NCBI RefSeq assembly: GCF_003012345.1 | Contig: NZ_PVRV01000020.1 | Location: forward strand, 372,001 to 436,000 | Direction: 5' to 3' | Source: Phytohalomonas tamaricis | GTDB taxonomy: Bacteria > Pseudomonadota > Gammaproteobacteria > Pseudomonadales > Halomonadaceae | Length of the DNA: 64,000 nt | Shown here: positions 27,257 to 35,483 of the stretch, in pieces | Position numbering within the stretch: the stretch's first letter is position 1 | Layout of the letters: each line of letters begins with the position of its first letter | Notes under the pieces: generated by a model | What the model saw: the letters and a program-made list of their open reading frames with translations, nothing else | What the model was told of the DNA's origin: nothing | Database searches by the model: none | Made by a program: the position numbers and the translations under genes

Positions 27257-27287
27257 TTTTATATTGAGCCTGCTTGTCAATATAAAA
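27257..27287. promoter_or_regulatory. 11-base perfect inverted repeat upstream of katA
   Basis: TTTTATATTGA and TCAATATAAAA flank a nine-base spacer, about 140 bases before the katA start and touching the terminator of the glsB-like gene. It does not show the ATAG/CTAT spacing of an OxyR site. It is a candidate operator or upstream control element for katA. Confidence 0.45.
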
Positions 27288-27320
27288 AAGCCCGCTCAGA
27301 ATTCTGAAGCGGGCGTTTTT
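27284..27320 (-). terminator. Terminator after the GlsB/YeaQ-like gene
   Basis: GCCCGCT and AGCGGGC form the stem, with T runs on both sides. It lies about 40 bases past the small gene's stop and separates it from katA. Confidence 0.8.
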
Positions 27321-27358
27321 ACAAGCCTAGCGGCAAAAATTTAGCTCATCACCGCACG

Positions 27359-27613
27359 CTAGACCTTTCCTTTACCTTTGATGAGGGAAACTATCCAGAG
27401 CAGCACGACCGCCCCCACCACGGACGTAACCAGCGAACCAATGATGCTGCCGTTGGCTGAAAGCCCCAGCAAACCAAAAATTGCCCCACCGATCACTGCG
27501 CCAACGATACCGACAATGATGTTACCGATGACACCAAAACCACCGCCGCGCATGATTTTGCCGGCAATCCAACCCGCGAGACCACCAATAATCAACCATA
27601 AAATAAAGCTCAT
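27359..27613 (-). CDS. GlsB/YeaQ/YmgE family stress membrane protein
   Basis: An 84-residue glycine-rich inner-membrane protein with three hydrophobic segments, of the transglycosylase-associated (GlsB/YeaQ/YmgE) family. The opening MSFILWLIIGGLAGWIAGKI and the GNIIVGIVGAVIGGAIFGLLG stretch are typical. Family members are induced in stationary phase or general stress, and their biochemical role is not settled. AAGGAGATAAGCG precedes the ATG, an excellent ribosome site. It has its own terminator. The neighbouring catalases fit a stress-response setting. Confidence 0.88.
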   Translation of the reverse strand: MSFILWLIIGGLAGWIAGKIMRGGGFGVIGNIIVGIVGAVIGGAIFGLLGLSANGSIIGSLVTSVVGAVVLLWIVSLIKGKGKV

Positions 27614-27878
27614 CGCTTATCTCCTTTTCCCATTGCCGTTTGGGCGCATTCCCTTTATTTGCCATTCGCATTCCCTGCGCAATGACCGTTAACCCAGCCT
27701 TTGATCGCTGCGTCACTTTCAGCATAGAAGCTTGAACGTAAAACCCCAAAAACATCTTGTCTGTTAGAACGTGTACGAAACAGTTCAGGCCCAGGAGGGG
27801 ATCAATGAACTGTCAGCGCAATGTCATATAGCCTCGCTAGAGTGCTGAGCAATACAATAACCGCAAGGATGCGCTGCC

Positions 27879-29459
27879 GTGGTCATGACCCGACGCAATT
27901 TTCTTAACAGAGCCCTTTGGACAAGTACCGCCTTGAGTGCTGGTACGCTATTGGGAGCCCCGGCAATCGTCATCGCCGAGTCGCGCCGCCCGATTACCGC
28001 CCAAGGCGTGATGAGCGGCGACATGCGTACCGACGGTGCGATCCTCTGGAGCCGCGCCGACCGTCCAGCGCGAATGTGGGTCGACATCGCCGAGCGCCCC
28101 GATTTCAAGGGCGCCTTGACGTTAGCCGGCCCCGATGTACTCAAGGCAAGCGACTTCACCGGCAAGCTCGACGTGCGCCATCGCCTGCAAGGTGATGGTC
28201 CTCTGCACTACCGTGTTCGTTTCGAATCGCTGGAAGAGCCCGGCATCTTCAGCGCCCCACTGAGTGGCCAGTTGCGACTGCCACCGCAGACAAAGCGGAA
28301 CGTACGCTTTGTATGGTCCGGCGATAACGTGGGCCAAGGCTGGGGCATTGATGAATCACGAGGCGGCATGCGCATCTATGAAACGATGCGCCGCGTTCAG
28401 CCTGACTTTTTCCTGCATAGCGGAGACACCATCTACGCTGACGGCCCGCTAGAAGAGCGCGTCGCGCTGCCAGACGGTACCACCTGGCACAACATTGTCA
28501 CTCCGGCCAAACATAAGGTGGCCGAAACGCTGGATGAATATCGTGGTCAGCACGCCTACAACCTACTTGACGCCAACTTCCGCGCGCTCAACGCCGAAGT
28601 GCCATGGCTAGTGCAGTGGGACGATCACGAAACGCTCAACAACTGGTACCCGGGCGAATTGCTCGACGATGCGCGCTATACGGTCAAAAGCGCTGACCTG
28701 CTTGCCGCCCGTGGTCGACAGGCGTTCATGGAATACATGCCGATCCGACGCGACCCGTACGACCCCGAGCGCATCTACCGGCGCATCCCCTACGGGCCCT
28801 CGATGGAAGTCTTCATGCTCGACATGCGCCGCTACCGTGGCCCCAACACCACCAACCTGCAACGCGAGCAATCCAGCGAAACAGCCTTTCTTGGTGCAGC
28901 CCAGATCGAGTGGCTCAAGCGCAGCTTGAGCGATAGCACCGCCACCTGGAAAATCATCGCGGCCGATATGCCTATTGGCCTGCTGGTGCCGGATGGCAAG
29001 AGCCAGCCGCAGCATTTTGAGGCCATCGCCAACGGTGACGGCCCGGCCCTGGGCCGTGAGCTGGAAATCGCCGGGCTTTTGCGCGAGATTCGCAACCGCA
29101 ATATCCGTAATGTCGTGTGGCTAACAGCCGATGTGCACTATACCGCCGCACACCACTACTCTCCCGACCGCGCACAGTTTCAGGATTTTCTGCCCTTCTG
29201 GGAATTCGTCAGTGGTCCGCTCAACGCCGGCACTTTCGGCCCCAACGGCCTCGATGACACTTTCGGCCCGCAGGTCGTATTTCAGAAGGCGCCACCCGCC
29301 GGTCAGGAAAATCTCTCACCCGCCGCCGGCTATCAGTTCTTCGGTCAGGTTGATCTCAATGGTGAATCCGAGGTACTGACCGTGACACTCAAGGACAGCG
29401 ATGGCAATGCGCTCTATAGACAAGACCTGATACCAGAACGCGCCGCCCAGTCTGCTTAA
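27879..29459 (+). CDS. phoD: Alkaline phosphatase D family phosphodiesterase/phosphatase
   Basis: A 526-residue secreted PhoD-type enzyme releasing phosphate from phosphomonoesters or diesters. The N-terminus is a twin-arginine signal (TRRNFLNRAL followed by a hydrophobic stretch to APAIVIA), so it is exported folded through Tat. An N-terminal PhoD domain of about 100 residues is followed by the metallophosphatase core with FVWSGDNVGQGWGI, FFLHSGDTIYADG, VQWDDHETLNNW and TADVHYTAAHHY, which supply metal ligands. The start is taken as GTG 27879, with AAGGA nine bases before it; ATG 27885 is the alternative. No Pho-box was identified with confidence. It is monocistronic. Confidence 0.88.
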   Translation: MVMTRRNFLNRALWTSTALSAGTLLGAPAIVIAESRRPITAQGVMSGDMRTDGAILWSRADRPARMWVDIAERPDFKGALTLAGPDVLKASDFTGKLDVRHRLQGDGPLHYRVRFESLEEPGIFSAPLSGQLRLPPQTKRNVRFVWSGDNVGQGWGIDESRGGMRIYETMRRVQPDFFLHSGDTIYADGPLEERVALPDGTTWHNIVTPAKHKVAETLDEYRGQHAYNLLDANFRALNAEVPWLVQWDDHETLNNWYPGELLDDARYTVKSADLLAARGRQAFMEYMPIRRDPYDPERIYRRIPYGPSMEVFMLDMRRYRGPNTTNLQREQSSETAFLGAAQIEWLKRSLSDSTATWKIIAADMPIGLLVPDGKSQPQHFEAIANGDGPALGRELEIAGLLREIRNRNIRNVVWLTADVHYTAAHHYSPDRAQFQDFLPFWEFVSGPLNAGTFGPNGLDDTFGPQVVFQKAPPAGQENLSPAAGYQFFGQVDLNGESEVLTVTLKDSDGNALYRQDLIPERAAQSA

Positions 29460-29506
29460 GCTTCGCCCGCAGAGGTGAGCCTACCGTTCGTGCTATGCTC
29501 ATGATC

Positions 29507-29562
29507 GCCCCGGCAATATAGCCAATAGCAAGCTGAGCTATTGAAAACAGGCCTACCGGGGC
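29507..29562 (+). promoter_or_regulatory. Nested inverted repeats in the ycjX leader
   Basis: GCCCCGG (29507-29513) pairs with CCGGGGC (29556-29562), and inside it CAATAGC (29523-29529) pairs with GCTATTG (29537-29543). The element lies between phoD and ycjX and ends 40 bases before the ycjX start. It lacks the T run of a terminator and could be a leader RNA structure or an operator. Confidence 0.35.
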
Positions 29563-29602
29563 TGATCTAGAGTAATACCACCGCTGCGAACGGAAGCACG
29601 CC

Positions 29603-31006
29603 ATGGCGTTGACGCTGCCACAAAATCTAAACGATCTGCTGGAAAGAACCCTGGACCGGCAGGTTCGCCTTGCCGTAACCGGGCTTTCCCAAGCGGGCAA
29701 GACGGCCTTTCTAACCTCGCTGGTCAACCAGTTGCGTCATGCCGGGCTTGATGCTCGCCTTGATTTGCTGACACCTGTCCGTGAGGGGCGGATTCTCGGC
29801 GCGCAGCGCATCAATCAGCCCGACCTGTCGATCCCGCGTTTTCCCTATGATGAAGGCATTGCCGCGCTATCATCCGCGCCGCCTCGCTGGCCCGAAGCGA
29901 CTCGCGGCATCAGCGAGCTGCGCCTGTCAATCCGCTATCGCAGCCGGACGCGAAGCCGCCACCTGCTCGGTGAACAAGCCCAGTTAACCCTCGATCTGAT
30001 CGACTATCCCGGTGAATGGTTGCTTGATCTACCACTGCTTAAGCTCGACTACCTTCAGTGGTGTGAGCGCATGGCCGAGCTGATGACCGAGCGGCGTAAA
30101 CATTATGCTGCACCCTTTCTCGATGCTGTGGCAGTACTCGACCCGACAATGGACGCCGATGAGCAACAGCTCGCCGAGCTTGCTGCACGTTATGCCGGTT
30201 CGCTGCACAAGGCGCGCAACGAGGGGGGCTATACTTACGTGCAACCGGGCCGCTTCCTGCTGCCCGGTGAACTGGCGGGCGCTCCGGTGCTGCAATTCTT
30301 TCCCTTGCCTGACCTCGGAGATGCCGACCGCGAGCGCTTCGCGGCACTGCCAGCACAGAGCATCTACAAGACGCTGGAGGCGCGCTTTGAACACTACAAG
30401 CGCACCGTGGTCGGCCCTTTTTATCGTGATTATTTCCGGCGCTTTGACCGTCAAATCGTCCTAGTCGATGTCCTTTCGGCCTTGAATGCCGGCCCTGACG
30501 TATTCGGCGATCTTCGCTTAGCGCTCTCTACTCTGATGCAGAGCTTCGACTATGGTCGTCGCAGCCTGGTCAATCGGCTGTTCAACCCGCGCATTGACCG
30601 GTTAGCGATTGCTGCTACCAAGGCCGACCATGTTACCCCCGAGCAGCATCCGCGTCTGCTGAGCCTAGTTGAAGCGCTACTCGCCGAACCGATCAAGGAT
30701 TTGCGCTATGCTGATGTCCCAGTGCGCGCCTTCTCGCTTGCAGCGATTCGTGCCACCGAAGCACGCACCGTGGCCGGCAACGCCGACCAACAGCAGCCTG
30801 TTCTGAAAGGCACAACGCAAGACGGCGAAGATGTGCTGCTCTTCCCCGGTGATGTGCCCGAGCAATTACCGGATGCCGACTTCTGGCAACGCCAGGGCTT
30901 TACCTTCACCTCATTTCGCCCTGCGCCTTTCACTGCAAGTAGCGCCCTTCCTCATATTCGCATGGACGCAGCACTGGACTGGCTGCTGGGAGATAAGCTG
31001 CGATGA
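29603..31006 (+). CDS. ycjX: YcjX family P-loop ATPase/GTPase-like protein
   Basis: A 467-residue YcjX (DUF463) protein. The Walker A motif GLSQAGKTAF lies near residue 30, and LDLIDYPGEWLLDLPLL carries the DxPG segment typical of the family. YcjX is a cytoplasmic P-loop NTPase coexpressed with YcjF next to the phage-shock (psp) genes in E. coli, but its target is not known. Here the ycjX-ycjF pair is kept with an ATGA overlap, while no psp genes are nearby. GGAAG upstream serves as a modest ribosome site. Confidence 0.9.
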   Translation: MALTLPQNLNDLLERTLDRQVRLAVTGLSQAGKTAFLTSLVNQLRHAGLDARLDLLTPVREGRILGAQRINQPDLSIPRFPYDEGIAALSSAPPRWPEATRGISELRLSIRYRSRTRSRHLLGEQAQLTLDLIDYPGEWLLDLPLLKLDYLQWCERMAELMTERRKHYAAPFLDAVAVLDPTMDADEQQLAELAARYAGSLHKARNEGGYTYVQPGRFLLPGELAGAPVLQFFPLPDLGDADRERFAALPAQSIYKTLEARFEHYKRTVVGPFYRDYFRRFDRQIVLVDVLSALNAGPDVFGDLRLALSTLMQSFDYGRRSLVNRLFNPRIDRLAIAATKADHVTPEQHPRLLSLVEALLAEPIKDLRYADVPVRAFSLAAIRATEARTVAGNADQQQPVLKGTTQDGEDVLLFPGDVPEQLPDADFWQRQGFTFTSFRPAPFTASSALPHIRMDAALDWLLGDKLR

Positions 31007-32025
31007 ACGACCCTCGCCCCGGTCAGCGTTTCTCCCTTGATGAGACCCACGATGAATTTCCTAAACAGAATATCGAGATCACGCCGGAGCTGCGTTTCTC
31101 ACCGGCGGCAGCCTCCCAACCCTTGATCGATGCCCCACCCCCTGAAGTGGATAGCGCGCTCGACCGGGCGCTCGCTCATCCCCGCAAACGCCGCTGGGGA
31201 CTACTCACCCTGCTTGGTGGCAGCCTGACGCTCGGCGCGGTGCAGGCGGTTGAAACATTTCGAGAGGCCTGGCTCGGCAGTGATTGGCTAGCTGGCGCCT
31301 GGAGCGTACTTGGCTTTTTCGCCGTCGGCCTTGCCGGTGCCATGCTGGGCCGCGAGCTGTTCAAGCTGCGCCGTCTGCGCCGTCACGCCCGCCTGCGAGA
31401 GGCGGTTGAAGACCAGGATGGCGATACCTTCGCGTTGCTCGACCAGCTTCGAAAACAGATGGGCCTCAGCGACGACGATCCGCACTGGCAGGCATTTCTC
31501 AAGGCTCATCAACAACACCATGACGACGGCGAGACGCGTACCCTGTTTGCTCACCATGTACTGGCGCCACGCGATGCACGCGCACGACAGATGATCACAC
31601 GCATGTCGGGCGAGACAGCCATCATGGTCGCGATCAGCCCGCTCACTCTGCTAGATATGGCGCTGATGGCATGGCGTAACCTGCGCCTCGTCGATCGCAT
31701 CGCCGCGCTCTACGGCCTTGAGCTGGGCTACGCCAGCCGTCTCGCGCTGTTCCGTGCCGTATTGACCAATATGGCCTTTGCCGGCGCCAGTGAGATTGCA
31801 ACGGAAGCAAGCATGGATCTACTGTCGATGAACTTGGCGGGCAAGCTTTCCACTCGCGCCGGCCAAGGATTGGGCAGCGGATTACTTACCGCCCGGCTCG
31901 GCCTGCGCACGCTGAAGATGCTGCGCCCCTTGCCCTTTTCAGAAAGCGAGGCACCGCGCATTGGCGACCTGCGCCGCCAGCTCTGGCAGCAATTGAAGCA
32001 GGTCGACAAGGATCAGCCATCGTGA
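31003..32025 (+). CDS. ycjF: YcjF family (DUF697) inner-membrane protein
   Basis: A 340-residue YcjF-type protein. A hydrophilic N-terminus of about 60 residues is followed by two hydrophobic segments (WGLLTLLGGSLTLGAVQ and WSVLGFFAVGLAGAMLG), then a soluble region and the DUF697 domain toward the C-terminus. Function is unknown. It overlaps ycjX by four bases, so the two are translated together, which suggests the NTPase and membrane protein act as a pair. A 14-base stem lies just after the stop, but it is followed by A rather than T and is not a terminator for this strand. Confidence 0.88.
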   Translation: MNDPRPGQRFSLDETHDEFPKQNIEITPELRFSPAAASQPLIDAPPPEVDSALDRALAHPRKRRWGLLTLLGGSLTLGAVQAVETFREAWLGSDWLAGAWSVLGFFAVGLAGAMLGRELFKLRRLRRHARLREAVEDQDGDTFALLDQLRKQMGLSDDDPHWQAFLKAHQQHHDDGETRTLFAHHVLAPRDARARQMITRMSGETAIMVAISPLTLLDMALMAWRNLRLVDRIAALYGLELGYASRLALFRAVLTNMAFAGASEIATEASMDLLSMNLAGKLSTRAGQGLGSGLLTARLGLRTLKMLRPLPFSESEAPRIGDLRRQLWQQLKQVDKDQPS

Positions 32026-32065
32026 GCGGGACGTGCCGCCACGCTCACAAAAAACACGACACGCT

Positions 32066-32863
32066 CTAAAGCGCGAACATGTCACGTAGCTGACGCGCTA
32101 CGCCTGCCTCGGTGTTGGTGCCGATCTGAATGGCTTCGGGTAGTTGTCGCGGCATGTCCGGATGGGCGTTTGCCATGATGAAGGCCTGACCGGCGAAATG
32201 CAGCATCTCGACGTCGTTGAGGTTATCGCCAAAGGCAATGCAGCGGTCGGCCTCGATGCCTAATCGCTCACTCAGTGCCTGCAATGCTCGGCCCTTGTCG
32301 ACACCACGCGCCATCACTTCGAGCGAATCAGGCAATGAATAGGTCACGTGAACATGCTCGGCGAAGCGCGCGCGCACCTCATGCTCAATCTTGGCCAACG
32401 TGGCAGGCGCGCCAATGAACAACACCTTGCCCACATCAGCACCGTCATAGGCTTGTAGATCGGTCACTTCATAGCGAAACCCGGTACTGGCGTGAAACTC
32501 AAGCAGTGACGGCGCGTCGGCATCGATTAACCATGTGTGACTGGTGTAAAGATTGATACGGACGTCCTTGGGCACCTCCAGGCTAGTCAATGCATTGACA
32601 ATACCGGCTGGCAAATGCCGCTCAAAGATGACCTGATCATCCGGCGCATAAAGATGGGCACCGTTGGTACTGATGATATGGGCACTGACGCCGAGCATGC
32701 GCCGTATTTCAGCGATGTCATGAAAATGGCGCCCTGAGGCAATAGCCAGATGATGCCCTTGCCGCTCCAGCATGCGAAAGGTGTCGATCGTCAGTGGATC
32801 GAGATCATGTTCAGAATTGAGCAGCGTGTTATCCAGATCAGTAGCGATAAGAAATGTTTGCAT
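32066..32863 (-). CDS. Cof-type HAD-IIB hydrolase
   Basis: A 265-residue haloacid-dehalogenase-superfamily phosphatase of the Cof (IIB) type. The nucleophile motif is at the N-terminus (ATDLDNTLLNSEH), followed by LAIASGRHF (motif II region), a lysine segment (ARGVDKGRAL) and the metal motif FGDNLNDVEML. Related E. coli proteins (YidA, YbiV, Cof) dephosphorylate sugar phosphates or cofactor phosphates with broad specificity. ATG 32863 is preferred because AGGA lies six bases ahead and the protein then begins MQTFLIATDLDNT; the frame is open to 32935. It is convergent with ycjF and apparently monocistronic. Confidence 0.88.
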   Translation of the reverse strand: MQTFLIATDLDNTLLNSEHDLDPLTIDTFRMLERQGHHLAIASGRHFHDIAEIRRMLGVSAHIISTNGAHLYAPDDQVIFERHLPAGIVNALTSLEVPKDVRINLYTSHTWLIDADAPSLLEFHASTGFRYEVTDLQAYDGADVGKVLFIGAPATLAKIEHEVRARFAEHVHVTYSLPDSLEVMARGVDKGRALQALSERLGIEADRCIAFGDNLNDVEMLHFAGQAFIMANAHPDMPRQLPEAIQIGTNTEAGVARQLRDMFAL

Positions 32864-33146
32864 AAGATTCCTGATGAGTCTGCACGGCGCCGAGCTCGGC
32901 CGGACACCTAGTGATTCCCCATAATAGCGGATCATGGCACGCCTGGCTCAGCGGCGCATGGGCAACAGGCATAAGCGCAGCAGCCCCTTACGGCGTATAC
33001 ATTCCTCTAATTATCGACACCTTAAATAACACGGAAATCTTTGCGCTTTGTCCGCACGCTTCTAGGGTGAAGGGTGTAGGTTCGCTTAGCGCTGTCATGC
33101 GCTTCTGCTTGGTGGTTATTCATGGATTCAGCTATGGGTGCACGAT

Positions 33147-33557
33147 ATGTCGGACGATCCACGAAATGTTGAAAAAGAGCGTTCGATACCGCTGCTTCAG
33201 GAAGAGCTTGAAGTTTCTCGGCGTGACATTACTGCTGGCAAGGTTCGTGTAAGTACGGTAACGCATGAACGTACCCAACAAGTGGAAGAAATGCTCTCGC
33301 AGGAGCGTATTGAAGTAGAGCATGTCGCCATGGATCGTTATATCGATGCGGTACCCGATATTCGCGAGGAAGGCGACACGACGATTATTCCCGTTGTGGA
33401 AGAGGTATTGGTTGTCGAACGCAGGCTGCGGCTGAAAGAGGAAGTCCATATTCATCGCGTCAGAACCACTACGCCCTATCGCGAGGAAGTCACGTTGCGA
33501 GAGCAGGACGCCGTGGTAACACGTGACGACGATGAAGGTATGACTACCTCTGAGTAA
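33147..33557 (+). CDS. DUF2382 (YsnF/AvaK) domain protein
   Basis: A 136-residue acidic, strongly hydrophilic protein made almost entirely of one DUF2382 domain, the domain shared by Bacillus YsnF and Anabaena AvaK stress proteins. Its two halves repeat the pattern of a basic-acidic ladder: ERSIPLLQEELEVSRRDI then VVEEVLVVERRLRLKEEV. There is no signal peptide or membrane segment. Function is unknown; relatives are general-stress proteins. ATG 33147 (MSDDPRN) is preferred over GTG 33138, though neither has a strong ribosome site. A second DUF2382 gene follows 49 bases downstream. Confidence 0.82.
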   Translation: MSDDPRNVEKERSIPLLQEELEVSRRDITAGKVRVSTVTHERTQQVEEMLSQERIEVEHVAMDRYIDAVPDIREEGDTTIIPVVEEVLVVERRLRLKEEVHIHRVRTTTPYREEVTLREQDAVVTRDDDEGMTTSE

Positions 33558-33606
33558 GCACCTACAGGAAAGTTTTTATTGCCCGCAATGAATCAGGAGA
33601 AGACTC

Positions 33607-34506
33607 ATGGATGAAGAACTCGTTATTGCCGTTTACGGAACAGAACAACGTGCCAAAGCTGCTGAACGTGAGCTGTTAGATTCTGGCGTACCCGCAAGCG
33701 CCATTGATCGCCATGCAAAGGAAGGCAACGTAAGCAACCATTCCACTGAACATCATGACAAGCCCAGTTTCTGGCAGCGCCTGTTCGGCATGGAAAGTGA
33801 CCATGACACCAGCGAATATGACCGTAGTGTCGATGAAGGCGCTGTTGTTGTTGCAGTGAAGGCACCGGCAGCCGAACTGGATAGAATTGAGCAGATTCTT
33901 GAAGCGCATGAGCCTATTGATATTGACGAGCGTGCGGCACAGCGTAGTTATGGCACCGCTGCAGGCGGTACGTTAGCAGGCGGAACGGTTGGTGCAGCCA
34001 CTTCTGCGGATCTGGTCGATGATACCAACATGGTCACTGGCGAAGAGACAGGCTTAGCCAGTCGTGATGCAACGCGTAGTACTGATGAAGAAGTTCTGCC
34101 CTTGGCAGAAGAAGAGCTGAAAGTCGGTAAGCGCGACGTTAACCGTGGCACTACACGTGTACGCCGTTTCGTGGTGGACCAGCCGGTAGAAGAAGATGTT
34201 CGCCTGCGTGATGAGTCCATATCCGTAGAGCGTCGTCCTGTTACCGGTGATCGCCCAACTACTGCAGATGCCGACTTCACCGACAAGACTGTCGAGATGA
34301 CAGAAACGGACGAAGAAGCGGTGGTGGCTAAAAATACTCGTGTACGTGAAGAAGTGGCCATCCGTAAGGATGTTGGTGAGCACACTGAACACGTCAGCGA
34401 TCACGTTCGTCACCATGAAGTTGATATTGACGAAACGGATACCACCGTTGATGGTACTCGCACTGACGATCCTTTATTGGACCCGACCAAGAAAACAGAT
34501 CGTTAA
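33607..34506 (+). CDS. Stress protein with GSP17M-like N-terminus and DUF2382 C-terminus
   Basis: A 299-residue acidic protein. Residues 1-100 resemble the general-stress-protein 17M-like domain (ELVIAVYGTEQRAKAAERELL, then VVVAVKAPAAELDRIEQIL). A Gly/Ala/Thr-rich linker (about 118-140) leads to a DUF2382 region (about 160-290) with the same repeated halves as the upstream protein (LPLAEEELKVGKRDVNRG; KNTRVREEVAIRKD). CAGGAG lies about eight bases before the ATG. The pair is ended by a strong terminator, so it is likely one stress-response unit. Biochemical role unknown. Confidence 0.85.
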   Translation: MDEELVIAVYGTEQRAKAAERELLDSGVPASAIDRHAKEGNVSNHSTEHHDKPSFWQRLFGMESDHDTSEYDRSVDEGAVVVAVKAPAAELDRIEQILEAHEPIDIDERAAQRSYGTAAGGTLAGGTVGAATSADLVDDTNMVTGEETGLASRDATRSTDEEVLPLAEEELKVGKRDVNRGTTRVRRFVVDQPVEEDVRLRDESISVERRPVTGDRPTTADADFTDKTVEMTETDEEAVVAKNTRVREEVAIRKDVGEHTEHVSDHVRHHEVDIDETDTTVDGTRTDDPLLDPTKKTDR

Positions 34507-34534
34507 GACATTATTAGATGATGTTGCAGTACCA

Positions 34535-34563
34535 AAACCCAGAGCCAATGCTCTGGGTTTTTC
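34535..34563 (+). terminator. Terminator after the DUF2382 pair
   Basis: AAACCCAGAGC and GCTCTGGGTTT form a perfect stem around a four-base loop, followed by further T residues. Its symmetry would also let it stop the nag operon arriving from the other side. Confidence 0.92.
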
Positions 34564-34572
34564 GTTGGTCTA

Positions 34573-35448
34573 TCATGCCCCCTTTCCTTGCTGCGCCATC
34601 AGAAGCGCGCCTTGAACGGCATTGAGCTGAGGCCTGACCAAGCGGCGAGAGTAGCTTTCAGGCACGTACACAGCCAAGGCCTGCGCCAGTCCCCCACATA
34701 GCGCGACGGGTAATTCACCGTGTGGATCAAGCGCGTCGATCATCAGGGCAATATCTTCACCGGCTTGATGCAACAACGCTTTCGCATAAGGATGCGCCGC
34801 ATGAGCCAACACCACCGGCGCGAGGGTAGCAAAGCGCGTCTGATTAGCGGTAGTCAGCCATGCCACCAGCGCATCGACACTGTCGATATTCATTGCCGCG
34901 CACAGCGCATCGCTGAAGGCATCGCGTTGGGCACGCCCATCTAGGGCATGTTGAACATGGCGGGTTGCGCGCATCCCCAGCCACGCCCCACTCGCCTCAT
35001 CCCCTGCGGGAAAACCATAGCCGCCAATCGATACACGACGGCCATCCTCATACAGCGCTTCGCCGACGCTTCCCGTGCCCAATGCAACGATTGCTCCAGG
35101 TCGTCCAGCGTGGGCGCCCAGCAGCGTAATAAAAGCATCTGACTCGACATGCAGCGTTCGGCACTGTGGTGCATGATTCAGAAAATCCGCTTTCCACTGC
35201 GCCTGGTTGGTGCCTGCCAACCCCAGGCTAAAATGGCAATGCGCCGGCTCGAATGCCACCCCTAGCCGGGCACAGCCCTGCGCCGCCAGCTTGAGAACCG
35301 TCTGCCATGCAGCAGAAATACCCAGCCCCAATCCCGAGGGACCGCCTTGCAGCTCGGCGCACCGTTCGCCGCTGGTAACGATCACTCTCGTCCCGCTCCC
35401 GCCGCCATCAACGCCGATGACAAGCTCAGTAGCACCTGCGCTTACCAC
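34573..35448 (-). CDS. nagK: N-acetylglucosamine kinase (BadF/BadG/BcrA/BcrD ATPase family)
   Basis: A 291-residue sugar kinase of the BadF/BadG/BcrA/BcrD group within the actin-like ATPase fold. The phosphate-binding N-terminus reads LVIGVDGGGSGTRVIVTSG, followed by LGLAGTNQAQW, the second phosphate motif ALGTGSVGEALY and IGGYGFPAGDEASGAWLG. It is expected to phosphorylate N-acetylglucosamine or glucosamine with ATP. As last gene of the nag operon it could rescue free internal amino sugar, for example from cell-wall turnover, beside the PTS route. Start is GTG 35448 with AAGG five bases ahead, 35 bases after nagE. The precise sugar is inferred from context. Confidence 0.85.
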   Translation of the reverse strand: MVSAGATELVIGVDGGGSGTRVIVTSGERCAELQGGPSGLGLGISAAWQTVLKLAAQGCARLGVAFEPAHCHFSLGLAGTNQAQWKADFLNHAPQCRTLHVESDAFITLLGAHAGRPGAIVALGTGSVGEALYEDGRRVSIGGYGFPAGDEASGAWLGMRATRHVQHALDGRAQRDAFSDALCAAMNIDSVDALVAWLTTANQTRFATLAPVVLAHAAHPYAKALLHQAGEDIALMIDALDPHGELPVALCGGLAQALAVYVPESYSRRLVRPQLNAVQGALLMAQQGKGA

Positions 35449-35483
35449 GTCTGCCTTACCTCACACATCTTCAGTGTCACTTT

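Noticed and set aside
32026-32060. GTGAGCG/CGCTCAC stem after ycjF as a terminator
   Set aside because: It is followed by A residues on the plus strand and so lacks the U tract; on the minus strand the T run precedes the stem.
32911-33252. Open frame of about 113 codons between the HAD gene and the DUF2382 pair
   Set aside because: No ribosome site, no recognisable domain, and it runs into the DUF2382 gene in another frame.
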